Shown: in pieces, positions 8,153-15,293 of the stretch
Layout: each line of letters opens with the position of its first letter
Position numbering within the stretch: the first letter of the stretch is position 1
Assembly: GCA_009835515.1 (NCBI GenBank)
Contig: VXXH01000879.1
Location: 1-19,046, forward strand
Direction of reading: 5' to 3'
DNA: 19,046 nt
Origin: Candidatus Poribacteria bacterium
GTDB lineage: Bacteria; Poribacteria; WGA-4E; WGA-3G
Position numbers and translations under genes: made by a program
The notes under the pieces: model-generated
Databases searched by the model: none
The model's input: the letters and a program-made list of their open reading frames with translations, nothing else
Told to the model about the DNA's origin: nothing

Positions 8153-9124
8153 CTATAACGAAGATATTTCTACCAACCGCTTCTCTTGCGCAGAGAGATT
8201 TGCGGCGAGCGATATTTCAAGTGTCTTGACGGCATCGCTATAGGGACTCAAAATCGGGGACGCGTCGCCGCTACGGATTGCATTCACAAAGACTTCGTCG
8301 ATTGTCGGTCCCGGTGCTGTTTTATCTACCCATTCGCCATCTTCCCGGACCGAGACTCTTGATGGATTCCAATTCAAAAATTCATCTTCATACAATAAAT
8401 CCAGTACGTTAGCGTTCGACCAGTCACCGGCATACGCCCAAGTAGCAGTCAACGAACCGATGGCACCACTCGCAAATTGGAGTGAGACGCTATTGGCATC
8501 AGGGCAATCTGTCTCTTTAAGAAACCGATTTGCCTGCATCGCGTAGACGGATTCCACTTCGCCGCCCATGTAACGCATCATGTCAACCGTGTGTGTTGCT
8601 TGTTCGACAAGTTGACCGCCGGATTTGTTCATCTGGCGGAGCCATGCGTTGGGGTCACCATGTCCGGTGCTGCACCAGTACTTACCGACAATCATGTTAA
8701 TTGTTCTTTCTTGCAGGATTTGCTGCGTTATTCGCGTTGAACCGAGGTAACGGAGTTGGTAACCGACACATGTTATGAGTCCGGCTTTTTTCACCGCTGC
8801 TTCGATTTCACGTGCAATATCAATATTAATGGCAACAGGCTTTTCAACGAGGAACGGTAAGCCGCGCGCAATAACGTCGAGTTCTGGTTGTCCATGAACG
8901 AAAACAGGGAGACTGAGATAGACTGCCTCCAAGTCGTCACGTTCAAGCAGGTCTTGGTGAGCGGTGTAGGGATCCGCATTATGCTTCTCGGCTGCACTTT
9001 GCGCGCGTTCAGCTTGAACGTCACACACGGCGACAATCCTTGCGCCTTCAATGCCCGATAGTTGGTTCATGTGTCCATTGGCATTACCACCGCATCCGAT
9101 AAATCCGATTTTAACTTCTTTCAT
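8153..9124 (-). CDS. Gfo/Idh/MocA-family oxidoreductase (2)
   Basis: Second NAD(P)-dependent oxidoreductase of the family, 323 residues. The N-terminal IGFIGCGGNANGHM (6-19) is the nucleotide-binding loop, VAVCD (31-35) ends beta-2, and EKPVA (94-98) carries the catalytic Lys. The block SGGQLVEQATHTVDMMRYM (168-186) holds the family's conserved His178 and Asp181. I placed the start at ATG 9124, with AGAGGAAAAA directly upstream, rather than TTG at 9154. This leaves 30 bases after the preceding oxidoreductase stop and suggests translational coupling. It probably works on a sugar, inositol or sugar-acid derivative in the same pathway as its neighbours; the substrate is unknown. Confidence 0.93.
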   Translation of the reverse strand: MKEVKIGFIGCGGNANGHMNQLSGIEGARIVAVCDVQAERAQSAAEKHNADPYTAHQDLLERDDLEAVYLSLPVFVHGQPELDVIARGLPFLVEKPVAINIDIAREIEAAVKKAGLITCVGYQLRYLGSTRITQQILQERTINMIVGKYWCSTGHGDPNAWLRQMNKSGGQLVEQATHTVDMMRYMGGEVESVYAMQANRFLKETDCPDANSVSLQFASGAIGSLTATWAYAGDWSNANVLDLLYEDEFLNWNPSRVSVREDGEWVDKTAPGPTIDEVFVNAIRSGDASPILSPYSDAVKTLEISLAANLSAQEKRLVEISSL

Positions 9125-9154
9125 TTTTTCCTCTATAAGCAATCTTCGCTTCAA

Positions 9155-10366
9155 CTAACGCGCCTTGAAATTAACCTGTAACGCCTTTTCAATGTCCGCG
9201 CGTGGGTGGACACCAAACTGAGTTTCAAAATTGCGATCAAACGTGTCCTCTTCAATAGGATCAGGTTCAAGTGGAAGCTGGATAGGTTGTCGATTTGTCT
9301 GGATGGATCGGTGCGCAGCAATCACCATTTCCTGATCGGCTCTACCCATCTTTCCTGTCCAAATCGGTTGTGTATCTTCTCGAACTGCGCGGGCAATACC
9401 GTCAAGCATTGTTGCCAACGAGATACCTGTCTCTGAAATGCTCGTATGCTGATAAGGATTTACCCACTCAACAGTACCGCCTAATGATGTGGGGAGTTCT
9501 ACAAAGATACGGTGCAGTGTTTTGTCTGTATTATATTCTCTCTGAAATTCGTATGTTTGCGCTCTTCCACCGTTTCGCAGGTCTTCATCTGTGCAAACGT
9601 TGACTGTTTCGCCGCCGGTAGCCCCTTGGTTCCCGTTGGTGATAATCGTGCCGCGTTCGCCACAGGTCTCAAAACCGACAAGTTTATTTCGTCCGAGACA
9701 CCCGTTCTTGTTCCCTACCATGGCGATGCCGAGTCCACCGTTATCGAAATCTATGGCGTAAAACTCAAGATTTTCGCGATTAAAATCTCGTTTTGCCCGG
9801 TCGACGTAAGGGGTGACAGACATCGTATGTCCGATACTGCTGACTGCTTTCGGGTTGGCATCCATACGACACCGTATTGCAGCGAGTCCATGGTAGCCTG
9901 TTGTCGAAAAGAGTCGGTAGCACTTGTGGATGTTCCCGATGACACCTTCCTTAATGAGTTTACAGACAAATTGTTCTACAGGGACAAATGGAAAATTCTC
10001 TGATGTCTGGAGTTTCACCGCATTTTCGGTAGCATCAGCGATCATCATATCCATCAGACCGAGTGTCGGTGCGAGTCCGGTCTCCACGTTGTGTGAAATA
10101 CCACATCGAGAGAGGTAACACGAGACGATATGATGTAACTGGACAGGCACAACCACATCACAGACATCTGGCGAGGTTTCATCAAGCATTTTCCGAACAT
10201 CCGTATAGGCTTTAGTGCCGACTTTTGCTGCGCCCGCCTCTGCGGATTCCGGGTGTGCGTCACACACGGCAACTATATCAAAAGTGTCCTTTAGTGTTGC
10301 CGCTGTTGACAGATGCCCTGCGCCGCGTCTACCGTGACCGATCAAAGCATATTTTAGACGTGACAT
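9155..10366 (-). CDS. Atypical Gfo/Idh/MocA-family protein (3) without EKP
   Basis: A 403-residue member of the Gfo/Idh/MocA superfamily. The N-terminal Rossmann fold is clear: YALIGHGRRGAGHL (6-19), VAVCDAHPE (32-40) and VVVPVQLHH (71-79). At the position of the catalytic EKP motif it reads NVETGLAPT (93-101), so the Glu is kept but Lys and Pro are replaced by Thr and Gly. The C-terminal domain is longer than in genes 1 and 2 and includes SSIGHTMSVTPYVDR and WVNPYQHTSISETG. GGAGGGTCGGA before the ATG is a strong ribosome-binding site. It is first of the three oxidoreductase genes downstream of the MITE-like element. It may bind a sugar nucleotide or dinucleotide without normal hydride-transfer chemistry, or use another catalytic residue; this is inference. 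Confidence 0.88.
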   Translation of the reverse strand: MSRLKYALIGHGRRGAGHLSTAATLKDTFDIVAVCDAHPESAEAGAAKVGTKAYTDVRKMLDETSPDVCDVVVPVQLHHIVSCYLSRCGISHNVETGLAPTLGLMDMMIADATENAVKLQTSENFPFVPVEQFVCKLIKEGVIGNIHKCYRLFSTTGYHGLAAIRCRMDANPKAVSSIGHTMSVTPYVDRAKRDFNRENLEFYAIDFDNGGLGIAMVGNKNGCLGRNKLVGFETCGERGTIITNGNQGATGGETVNVCTDEDLRNGGRAQTYEFQREYNTDKTLHRIFVELPTSLGGTVEWVNPYQHTSISETGISLATMLDGIARAVREDTQPIWTGKMGRADQEMVIAAHRSIQTNRQPIQLPLEPDPIEEDTFDRNFETQFGVHPRADIEKALQVNFKAR

Positions 10367-10383
10367 TCCGACCCTCCAACTCT

Positions 10384-10412
10384 ATCATATAATATTTGCA
10401 GGACTTACGCAA
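10384..10412 (-). promoter_or_regulatory. Candidate promoter of the oxidoreductase genes
   Basis: On the minus strand, TTGCGT (10412-10407), a 17-base spacer and TATGAT (10389-10384) resemble a sigma70 promoter (-10 box 5 of 6, -35 box about 4 of 6). The -35 box lies in the left end of the MITE-like element. The predicted transcript would start only about 11 bases before the ATG of the third oxidoreductase, which is short but still covers most of its GGAGG. The assignment is weak. Confidence 0.3.
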
Positions 10413-10496
10413 ATTTAGCACGCGGCGCGAGATTTTTCGATTTTTAACCCCTAAATCCCCTTATCAGAGGACTTAGAAAGCAGCTGCGTAAGTTCT
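10400..10496. mobile_element. MITE-like element with 12-bp terminal inverted repeats
   Basis: Ends AGGACTTACGCA (10400-10411) and TGCGTAAGTTCT (10485-10496) are inverted repeats with 11 of 12 matches, enclosing 97 bases without coding capacity. The interior has ACCCCTAAATCCCC, a motif I recognise from small non-autonomous elements of cyanobacteria and similar genomes (from memory, not searched). A 9-bp perfect stem, GACTTAGAA (10470-10478) with TTCTAAGTC (10493-10501), overlaps the right end. No clear target duplication is visible. It sits in the 202-base gap between the DapA-like and oxidoreductase genes; the remainder of that gap shows nothing else. Confidence 0.6.
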
Positions 10497-10568
10497 AAGT
10501 CGTCCCGAGTGGTGAATGCATTCAAACTTTTAGCAACAAGTTTTCGATTTGCAAGCTATACCGGAGAT

Positions 10569-11516
10569 TTAGTGAACGCATTGATAACCAGTCGCTTCAA
10601 GACTTGCTCGGATTTTATCTACTTCGGCTGTGGACAATTGGCGGAGCGGTCGGCGCATTGTCATTGATGGGAATCTGCCCATCAACCAGCGTGCGCACTT
10701 CATTCGCTGGTGCGCGTCGCTGCTCGGTTCTCCGAAGTTGTAGACGATTCGTGCAAGCGCGTCCACCTGACTGCGTGCTTTACGTGCGCCGATGAGATCG
10801 TCATTTAGCGCGGCGTGGACAACATCCACCATAAGTTCTGGTACAAAGCCAGCAAATCCGATGAGTGCGCCGTCACTCCCTTCAAGCAGCGAAGCGAGCA
10901 AGTACTCGTCATGACAAGTTAGGATAGGAACATCCGGTGCAGCCGCTCTGAGTTGTTCGTAGTCCCATCGCCAGCGCGCCATGTCGCGGGTACCCATTTT
11001 AATACAGATAACTTGTGGGATTTTCACCATCTCCAGCATCTCTTCAAGGCTATATCCTGCTTTTGTCCATGCAGGATATTGGTGAACAATAATCGGTATA
11101 TCCGCGCCTTCGGCGACATCTTGAAAGTAGCCGACTGCGGTTTCTGGTGTTCTGCCGAAACGCAGCCAGTGATGTGCGGGCATTAAAAGGATGGCATCCG
11201 CGCCGGCTTCCTTCGCTGCGAGCGCGTCGTCAATTGCCGGCAGGCTCCCTTCGGCGCTAACACCTGAGACGACTTTAACCCGATCGCCAACAGCTTCAGC
11301 GGTAATCCGTGTGACTTGTTGTCTTTCATGAAGGCGGAGAGACATGATTTCGCCGGTGTGTCCGTTACAGACAACGCCTTTTATCCCCGGAACACTTGCG
11401 AGTTCCTGCATGTATTGTCGCAATCCGGCTTCGTCGATTGATTCATCCTCATGAAAGGGACAGAGCGTTGCCGGAAACACACCTGCCCATGGATGGTGCT
11501 GCCAATTGAGTTTCAT
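10569..11516 (-). CDS. Dihydrodipicolinate synthase (DapA)-family lyase/aldolase
   Basis: Class I aldolase-type TIM barrel of the DapA/N-acetylneuraminate lyase family, 315 residues. Key positions are visible: GHTGE (52-56) in place of the usual GTTGE pyruvate-binding motif, Tyr147 in HQYPAW as the catalytic Tyr, and Lys173 in CIKMG as the Schiff-base Lys. Family members cleave or form 2-keto acids; the next genes in the same direction are Gfo/Idh/MocA oxidoreductases, so a sugar-acid or keto-deoxy-sugar lyase is more likely than lysine synthesis, but this is inference. The start ATG at 11516 has no clear Shine-Dalgarno sequence. It is transcribed divergently from ccmE across a 244-base region with a shared palindrome. 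Its link to the oxidoreductases is interrupted by the MITE-like element. Confidence 0.9.
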   Translation of the reverse strand: MKLNWQHHPWAGVFPATLCPFHEDESIDEAGLRQYMQELASVPGIKGVVCNGHTGEIMSLRLHERQQVTRITAEAVGDRVKVVSGVSAEGSLPAIDDALAAKEAGADAILLMPAHHWLRFGRTPETAVGYFQDVAEGADIPIIVHQYPAWTKAGYSLEEMLEMVKIPQVICIKMGTRDMARWRWDYEQLRAAAPDVPILTCHDEYLLASLLEGSDGALIGFAGFVPELMVDVVHAALNDDLIGARKARSQVDALARIVYNFGEPSSDAHQRMKCARWLMGRFPSMTMRRPLRQLSTAEVDKIRASLEATGYQCVH

Positions 11517-11647
11517 ATTTTACGAAGACAGTTGTGAAAATCGAAAGTTTCCACAATTCTTCTCTTCCCTTTCGTTGGTAATCTGTTTGCAGATTTCACA
11601 AGGCGTATTGCTACGTGGGATTTCACACGATTTTCTGATTTAATTCT

Positions 11648-11684
11648 ATTTTAACTTGATTTTGCATGTAAAATCAAGTATTAT
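11648..11684. promoter_or_regulatory. Divergent sigma70-like promoters on a perfect palindrome
   Basis: ACTTGATTTT (11654-11663) and AAAATCAAGT (11670-11679) form a perfect 10-bp inverted repeat with a 6-base centre. Because each arm contains TTGATT, it gives a -35-like box on both strands. On the plus strand TTGATT (11656-11661), a 17-base spacer and TATTAT (11679-11684) point to ccmE. On the minus strand TTGATT (11677-11672), an 18-base spacer and TAAAAT (11653-11648) point to the DapA-like gene. A regulator binding the palindrome would cover both. The rest of the 244-base region shows only a small 5-bp hairpin (11722-11734). Confidence 0.5.
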
Positions 11685-11760
11685 TTTAAAGAGAAGGTTT
11701 TATCTCATCAGTACGGTTAAAAGTCGCGCCGACTGATTCGTATTAATGGAGGATGCATAG

Positions 11761-12207
11761 ATGAAAAAACAGAGCAGGCTCAAAATCATCGCCGCCAGTA
11801 TCATCTTACTGGGTGGTATGGCGTTTTTGGTGGTAACCATGACCAGAAGCACGAGTATGCGGCATTTCACACCGGCTGCGCTTGTGGCAGATGCGAGCAG
11901 CACAGACGATCAACTGGTCCAAGTTGATGGTCTCATCGCAGCGGGAAGTTCCCAATGGGATGCTGTCAATTTTAAACTCACCTTTGCTGTCCGGGACCGC
12001 GAGACTGAGGCGACAGTCAACGTGATTTACGAGGATCGGCTTAAACCGGATAACTTTAAGGATGGCGGCAGTGTTTTCGTTGAGGGTAGATACCATGCAT
12101 CGCAGAACCTCGTTGTTGCGACTAAACTCATGACGAAATGCGCCTCAAAATACGAAGGGGCAGAAAGTGCCGGGTCTACGGATGAAACTTCGTATGCTTC
12201 AGAGTAA
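11761..12207 (+). CDS. ccmE: Cytochrome c maturation haem chaperone CcmE (CxxxY variant)
   Basis: Periplasmic, membrane-anchored haem chaperone that passes haem to the CcmF/H lyase. The 148-residue protein has one N-terminal transmembrane anchor (about 8-26), then the OB-fold domain with FTPAAL, LVQVDGLIAAGS, FAVRDRETEATVNVIYEDRLKPDNFKDGG (split across about 75-103) and FVEGRY. The haem-attachment region reads KLMTKCASKY, so Cys127 stands where classical CcmE has the covalently binding His, four residues before Tyr131. This CxxxY form is known from some archaea and sulfate reducers. GGAGG 9 bases before the ATG supports the start. It is first in the ccm series, about 75 bases downstream of the candidate promoter; ccmF follows after 61 bases. 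Assignment is firm. Confidence 0.92.
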   Translation: MKKQSRLKIIAASIILLGGMAFLVVTMTRSTSMRHFTPAALVADASSTDDQLVQVDGLIAAGSSQWDAVNFKLTFAVRDRETEATVNVIYEDRLKPDNFKDGGSVFVEGRYHASQNLVVATKLMTKCASKYEGAESAGSTDETSYASE

Positions 12208-12268
12208 GGAATACATAGTACTTTAGCAGTATGTTCAACAATACCTTTTTGAGGAGGCACAGAAACGA

Positions 12269-14287
12269 ATGACTGCGGAAATCGGACAAGCCGCTATATA
12301 CCTCTCTGTGCTTTCATGTTTGTGGGCAATTGGTTTCTTGAGTTTCGGGCTGTGGATACGAAATGCCCGTGCCATCCAGAGCGGCAGAAACGCCGTTGTT
12401 GCCACCTTCATCCTTATCAGTATCGCGACGGGGGCATTAATCTACGGTTTTCTGACCGATGATTTCTCAATGCGCTATGTATTTGAGGTCTCAAGCGCGG
12501 CACAACCGTTACTTTATAAGATCACGGCACTCTGGGGTGCCATGTCTGGTTCGCTCTTGTTCTGGCTCTGGCTGTTGACAGTCGGCGGCGTTATTGTCGT
12601 CTATCAGAACTATCAACGTAACAAACAGACGCAGGATACTTTAGCAGACTACTCCCTGATTCCGATCGCTCTTGTTCAGCTTTTTTTTACCATCCTTGTC
12701 ACAGGTTTGATAGACGGCATTTACAATCCACTCGCTCGGTTCCCCAATGGACAAGTCGCTGCCGATGGTCAAGGCATGAACACGCTTCTCCAGACGCCAC
12801 TCATGGCGATCCATCCACCGACGTTATATATCGGTTGGATTAGCCTGACGATCCCGTTTGCGTTTGCAGTTGGCGCGCTTGCATCTGGTAGAATCGGCAG
12901 CGGTTGGATACTCCGTTCGCGCAGATGGATGCTATTTTCATGGATCATACTGACCATCGGTATCACGCTTGGTGGCAATTGGGCGTATCAAGAGCTCGGT
13001 TGGGGCGGTTATTGGGCATGGGATCCCGTCGAAAACGCCTCTTTTATGCCGTGGCTCCTCGGCACCGCGTATCTACACTCTGTGATGATCCAAGAGAAGC
13101 GGAATATGCTCAAACTCTGGAATATCCTCCTGATTACGCTTGCCTTCCAATTTACACTCTTGGGGACTTTCATTACGCGTAGCGGAATTATCACATCGGT
13201 GCATGCTTTCGGCGGATCGGGTATTGGTGGGTATTTCCTGAGTTTCATTTTAGTTTCAACAGCCGGGGTCATCGGACTTATCATCTATCGTTGGAACCGG
13301 CTTAAGAGTGCGAATCGTTTAGAATCCCTTCTCTCCCGTGAGAGTGCCTTTCTTCTGAATAACTGGCTCCTTGTCGGGTTAACCCTAATTATCCTCTGGG
13401 GTACGTTGTGGCCGATCATCTCCGAAGCGATTAATGGCGAAAAATCCTCTGTTCCTGAAGCGTTTTTCAATAAAGTTGTGATTATTCCGGGGTTGCTGCT
13501 GCTGTTCTTGACGGGTGCCGGACCAATTATCTCGTGGAAAAAAATTACGCCTAATAACTTCCGACGTATGTTTTTATTTCCGCTGATTATCGGTTTAATT
13601 GGCGGTGTTTTGACTTGGGGATTCCTTGCCTTAATAGGATATACTTTTCCGATTTACTCAGTCCTCTGTAGTTTTGCTGCTGTTTTTGTGCTCGCCGCGA
13701 TTTTTGCGGAATTTTATCGGGGTGCGAAACTCCGTGCGAAACGCCAGGAGACATCCTTTGTCAACGGCTTAAATCTCCTTATCCAGCGTAACAAGAGACG
13801 ATACGGCGGTTACATCATCCATATCGGCATCGTTATCCTCTATATCGGCATTATGGGATCGAAAGGCTATTTTCTGCTTGAATCTAAAAGCATGGCACTC
13901 GGTGAATCAATGGAAGTAGGCAAGTATAAACTGACGATGATAGACTCGTTTGAGAAAGAATACGCGAACTATCTTCGGAGCGGTGTTATTTTTGATGTTG
14001 CAAAGAACGGGAAACGAATAGGGACAATGGAACCCGCGCTTCACGCCTACTACAGGGCGAAGCCGGATGAGGAACCTACCAAGGAATCAGCGATTCATCA
14101 CGTGGGCATGAATGACCTCTATGTTGCGCTTGCCAACGTTCCACGAAATATCAAGACAGGAGGTATTGTGAACGTTCAGGTGTATTACAACCCTCTGATT
14201 GGCATTGTCTGGATTGGTGTTGCTGTGATGGTGTTAGGCGGCATGGTTGCGATAGCCGAGAAATCTGAACGTAGTAGAGACTCCTGA
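12269..14287 (+). CDS. ccmF: Cytochrome c haem lyase subunit CcmF
   Basis: Polytopic inner-membrane haem handling protein of System I cytochrome c maturation, 672 residues, with many hydrophobic helices. The tryptophan-rich WWD domain is GWGGYWAWDPVENASFMPW (244-262). Likely haem-ligand histidines are H182 in AIHPPTLYIGW, H270 in TAYLHS and H312 in TRSGIITSVHAF. RRYGGYIIHIGI begins the late membrane segments, then a periplasmic domain (about 530-635) precedes a last transmembrane helix, with the family block VYYNPLIGIVWIGV. GAGGAGG 11 bases upstream supports the ATG. Length and motif order fit complete CcmF. ccmH-like follows after 17 bases, indicating an operon. The CcmABCD export genes and CcmG are not in this window. 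Confidence 0.96.
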   Translation: MTAEIGQAAIYLSVLSCLWAIGFLSFGLWIRNARAIQSGRNAVVATFILISIATGALIYGFLTDDFSMRYVFEVSSAAQPLLYKITALWGAMSGSLLFWLWLLTVGGVIVVYQNYQRNKQTQDTLADYSLIPIALVQLFFTILVTGLIDGIYNPLARFPNGQVAADGQGMNTLLQTPLMAIHPPTLYIGWISLTIPFAFAVGALASGRIGSGWILRSRRWMLFSWIILTIGITLGGNWAYQELGWGGYWAWDPVENASFMPWLLGTAYLHSVMIQEKRNMLKLWNILLITLAFQFTLLGTFITRSGIITSVHAFGGSGIGGYFLSFILVSTAGVIGLIIYRWNRLKSANRLESLLSRESAFLLNNWLLVGLTLIILWGTLWPIISEAINGEKSSVPEAFFNKVVIIPGLLLLFLTGAGPIISWKKITPNNFRRMFLFPLIIGLIGGVLTWGFLALIGYTFPIYSVLCSFAAVFVLAAIFAEFYRGAKLRAKRQETSFVNGLNLLIQRNKRRYGGYIIHIGIVILYIGIMGSKGYFLLESKSMALGESMEVGKYKLTMIDSFEKEYANYLRSGVIFDVAKNGKRIGTMEPALHAYYRAKPDEEPTKESAIHHVGMNDLYVALANVPRNIKTGGIVNVQVYYNPLIGIVWIGVAVMVLGGMVAIAEKSERSRDS

Positions 14288-14304
14288 TAAGCGAGGCTAA
14301 GACG

Positions 14305-14883
14305 ATGGAAACTGGAAGATTTGAGCGCATGACAATATCCAATGAATTTTTAATTCTTAATTTTATTTCGATTGTTGTGCTTTTCATCGTATGTAGTTTT
14401 ATTGTCACAGGGTGCATGCAGACTGGGGAGTCTCAAGCCGCTGAATTGAAGGATGTCAAGGATGCCACAGTTGCGTCCGATTTAGACGAGCTGCTCACTA
14501 CGGTCTACTGTTACTGCGGGTGTACGAGAGAGACAATTGAAGTATGTACGTGCGTCACGGCAAGGAATATTGAGGGAAATTTTCGTGATCGGCTACTCGC
14601 TGGCGAAACGGTCGAGCAGATTCGCACGGATTACCTTGACACTTACGGACCACAATATTACGCGGTCATGCCCGTAGAAGGTATTAACCTTCTTGCCTAT
14701 GCTATGCCGGTTATCATACTTGCCCTTATTGGCGGGATTGTCTTTGTTATGCTGCGAAGGTCAACCAAGTCAATGCAGAGCACGGCGGCAGCAGGCGCGC
14801 ATGAGGCATCAGCGTCACAAGTTTCTGATGAAACCGTGAAGCAGGTTGAAGCGGAACTGGAAAGTTATAAGCGGGAAAGTTAA
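14305..14883 (+). CDS. ccmH: CcmH-like lipoprotein with five-cysteine motif
   Basis: Counterpart of the N-terminal domain of CcmH, the thiol-handling partner of CcmF for apocytochrome CxxCH. The 192-residue protein has an N-terminal hydrophobic segment ending in a lipobox VTGC (Cys37), so may be lipid-anchored. The classical LRCxxCQ is replaced by YCYCGCT followed by VCTCVTA (Cys69, 71, 73, 81, 83). The helical segment after it, with DRLLAGETVEQIRTDYLDTYGPQYY, matches the CcmH family pattern, and a transmembrane helix follows at about 127-148 with a charged C-terminal tail. GAGG 8 bases before the ATG supports this start; Met9 is an alternative. Position directly after ccmF supports the role. 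The extra cysteines could bind metal or form several disulfides; this is not shown. Confidence 0.85.
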   Translation: METGRFERMTISNEFLILNFISIVVLFIVCSFIVTGCMQTGESQAAELKDVKDATVASDLDELLTTVYCYCGCTRETIEVCTCVTARNIEGNFRDRLLAGETVEQIRTDYLDTYGPQYYAVMPVEGINLLAYAMPVIILALIGGIVFVMLRRSTKSMQSTAAAGAHEASASQVSDETVKQVEAELESYKRES

Positions 14884-14941
14884 ACTCGGCAATTTTTTCG
14901 TACGCAATAGAATTCACGCGTGATTTTCGGAGAGGTTCTTT

Positions 14942-15292
14942 ATGTCTTTTTTTGTGCTTCTATGGATGGTAATCTTTGGAATCCTGCTTCTCGCGTATCT
15001 GGGATTTCCGATTTTCTCAAAAACGGGTGGTCAACATGCTGTAACGTCCGAAGAGGCTATTGAAGAACGACGACGGACCCTCTTTCAGGAACGTGAAAGT
15101 AGTTACGCAGCGTTGGCGGATCTCGATGAAGATTATGAAACAGGGAAACTCTCAGAAGTTGATTATCAGGAGCTGCGCGAGGAGCTTTTACAAGAGACAG
15201 CACGCGTCATCACGCAACTCGAAAATGAGTCTTTGTCGGATGTAGAAGCAGAGATTGAACGATTTAAACAGCAACAACAACGCGGAACATAA
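14942..15292 (+). CDS. Short CcmI-like membrane protein
   Basis: Small protein of 116 residues with one N-terminal transmembrane helix (about 3-23), then a charged, probably coiled-coil region. The block ALADLDEDYETGKLSEVDYQ (split at about 57-76) matches the pattern of CcmI/NrfG N-termini and of small proteins next to ccmH, where CcmI helps present apocytochrome to CcmF/H. The TPR part of full-length CcmI is absent. GGAGAGG before the ATG supports the start. It follows ccmH after 58 bases and the next gene begins 1 base after its stop, suggesting coupling. A similar LDDKYERQEISERVYKRLR block occurs near the C-terminus of the next protein. The CcmI-like call rests on this motif plus context; moderate confidence. 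Confidence 0.7.
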   Translation: MSFFVLLWMVIFGILLLAYLGFPIFSKTGGQHAVTSEEAIEERRRTLFQERESSYAALADLDEDYETGKLSEVDYQELREELLQETARVITQLENESLSDVEAEIERFKQQQQRGT

Positions 15293-15293
15293 C

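Noticed and set aside
9512..10003. Plus-strand open frame of 163 codons opposite the third oxidoreductase
   Set aside because: Shadow of a conserved enzyme gene with no independent evidence.
15255..15293. Upstream ATG of the carboxypeptidase-regulatory-like protein
   Set aside because: It overlaps the ccmI-like gene and encodes an Asn-rich stretch from its CAA-rich end; ATG 15294 directly after the stop is simpler.
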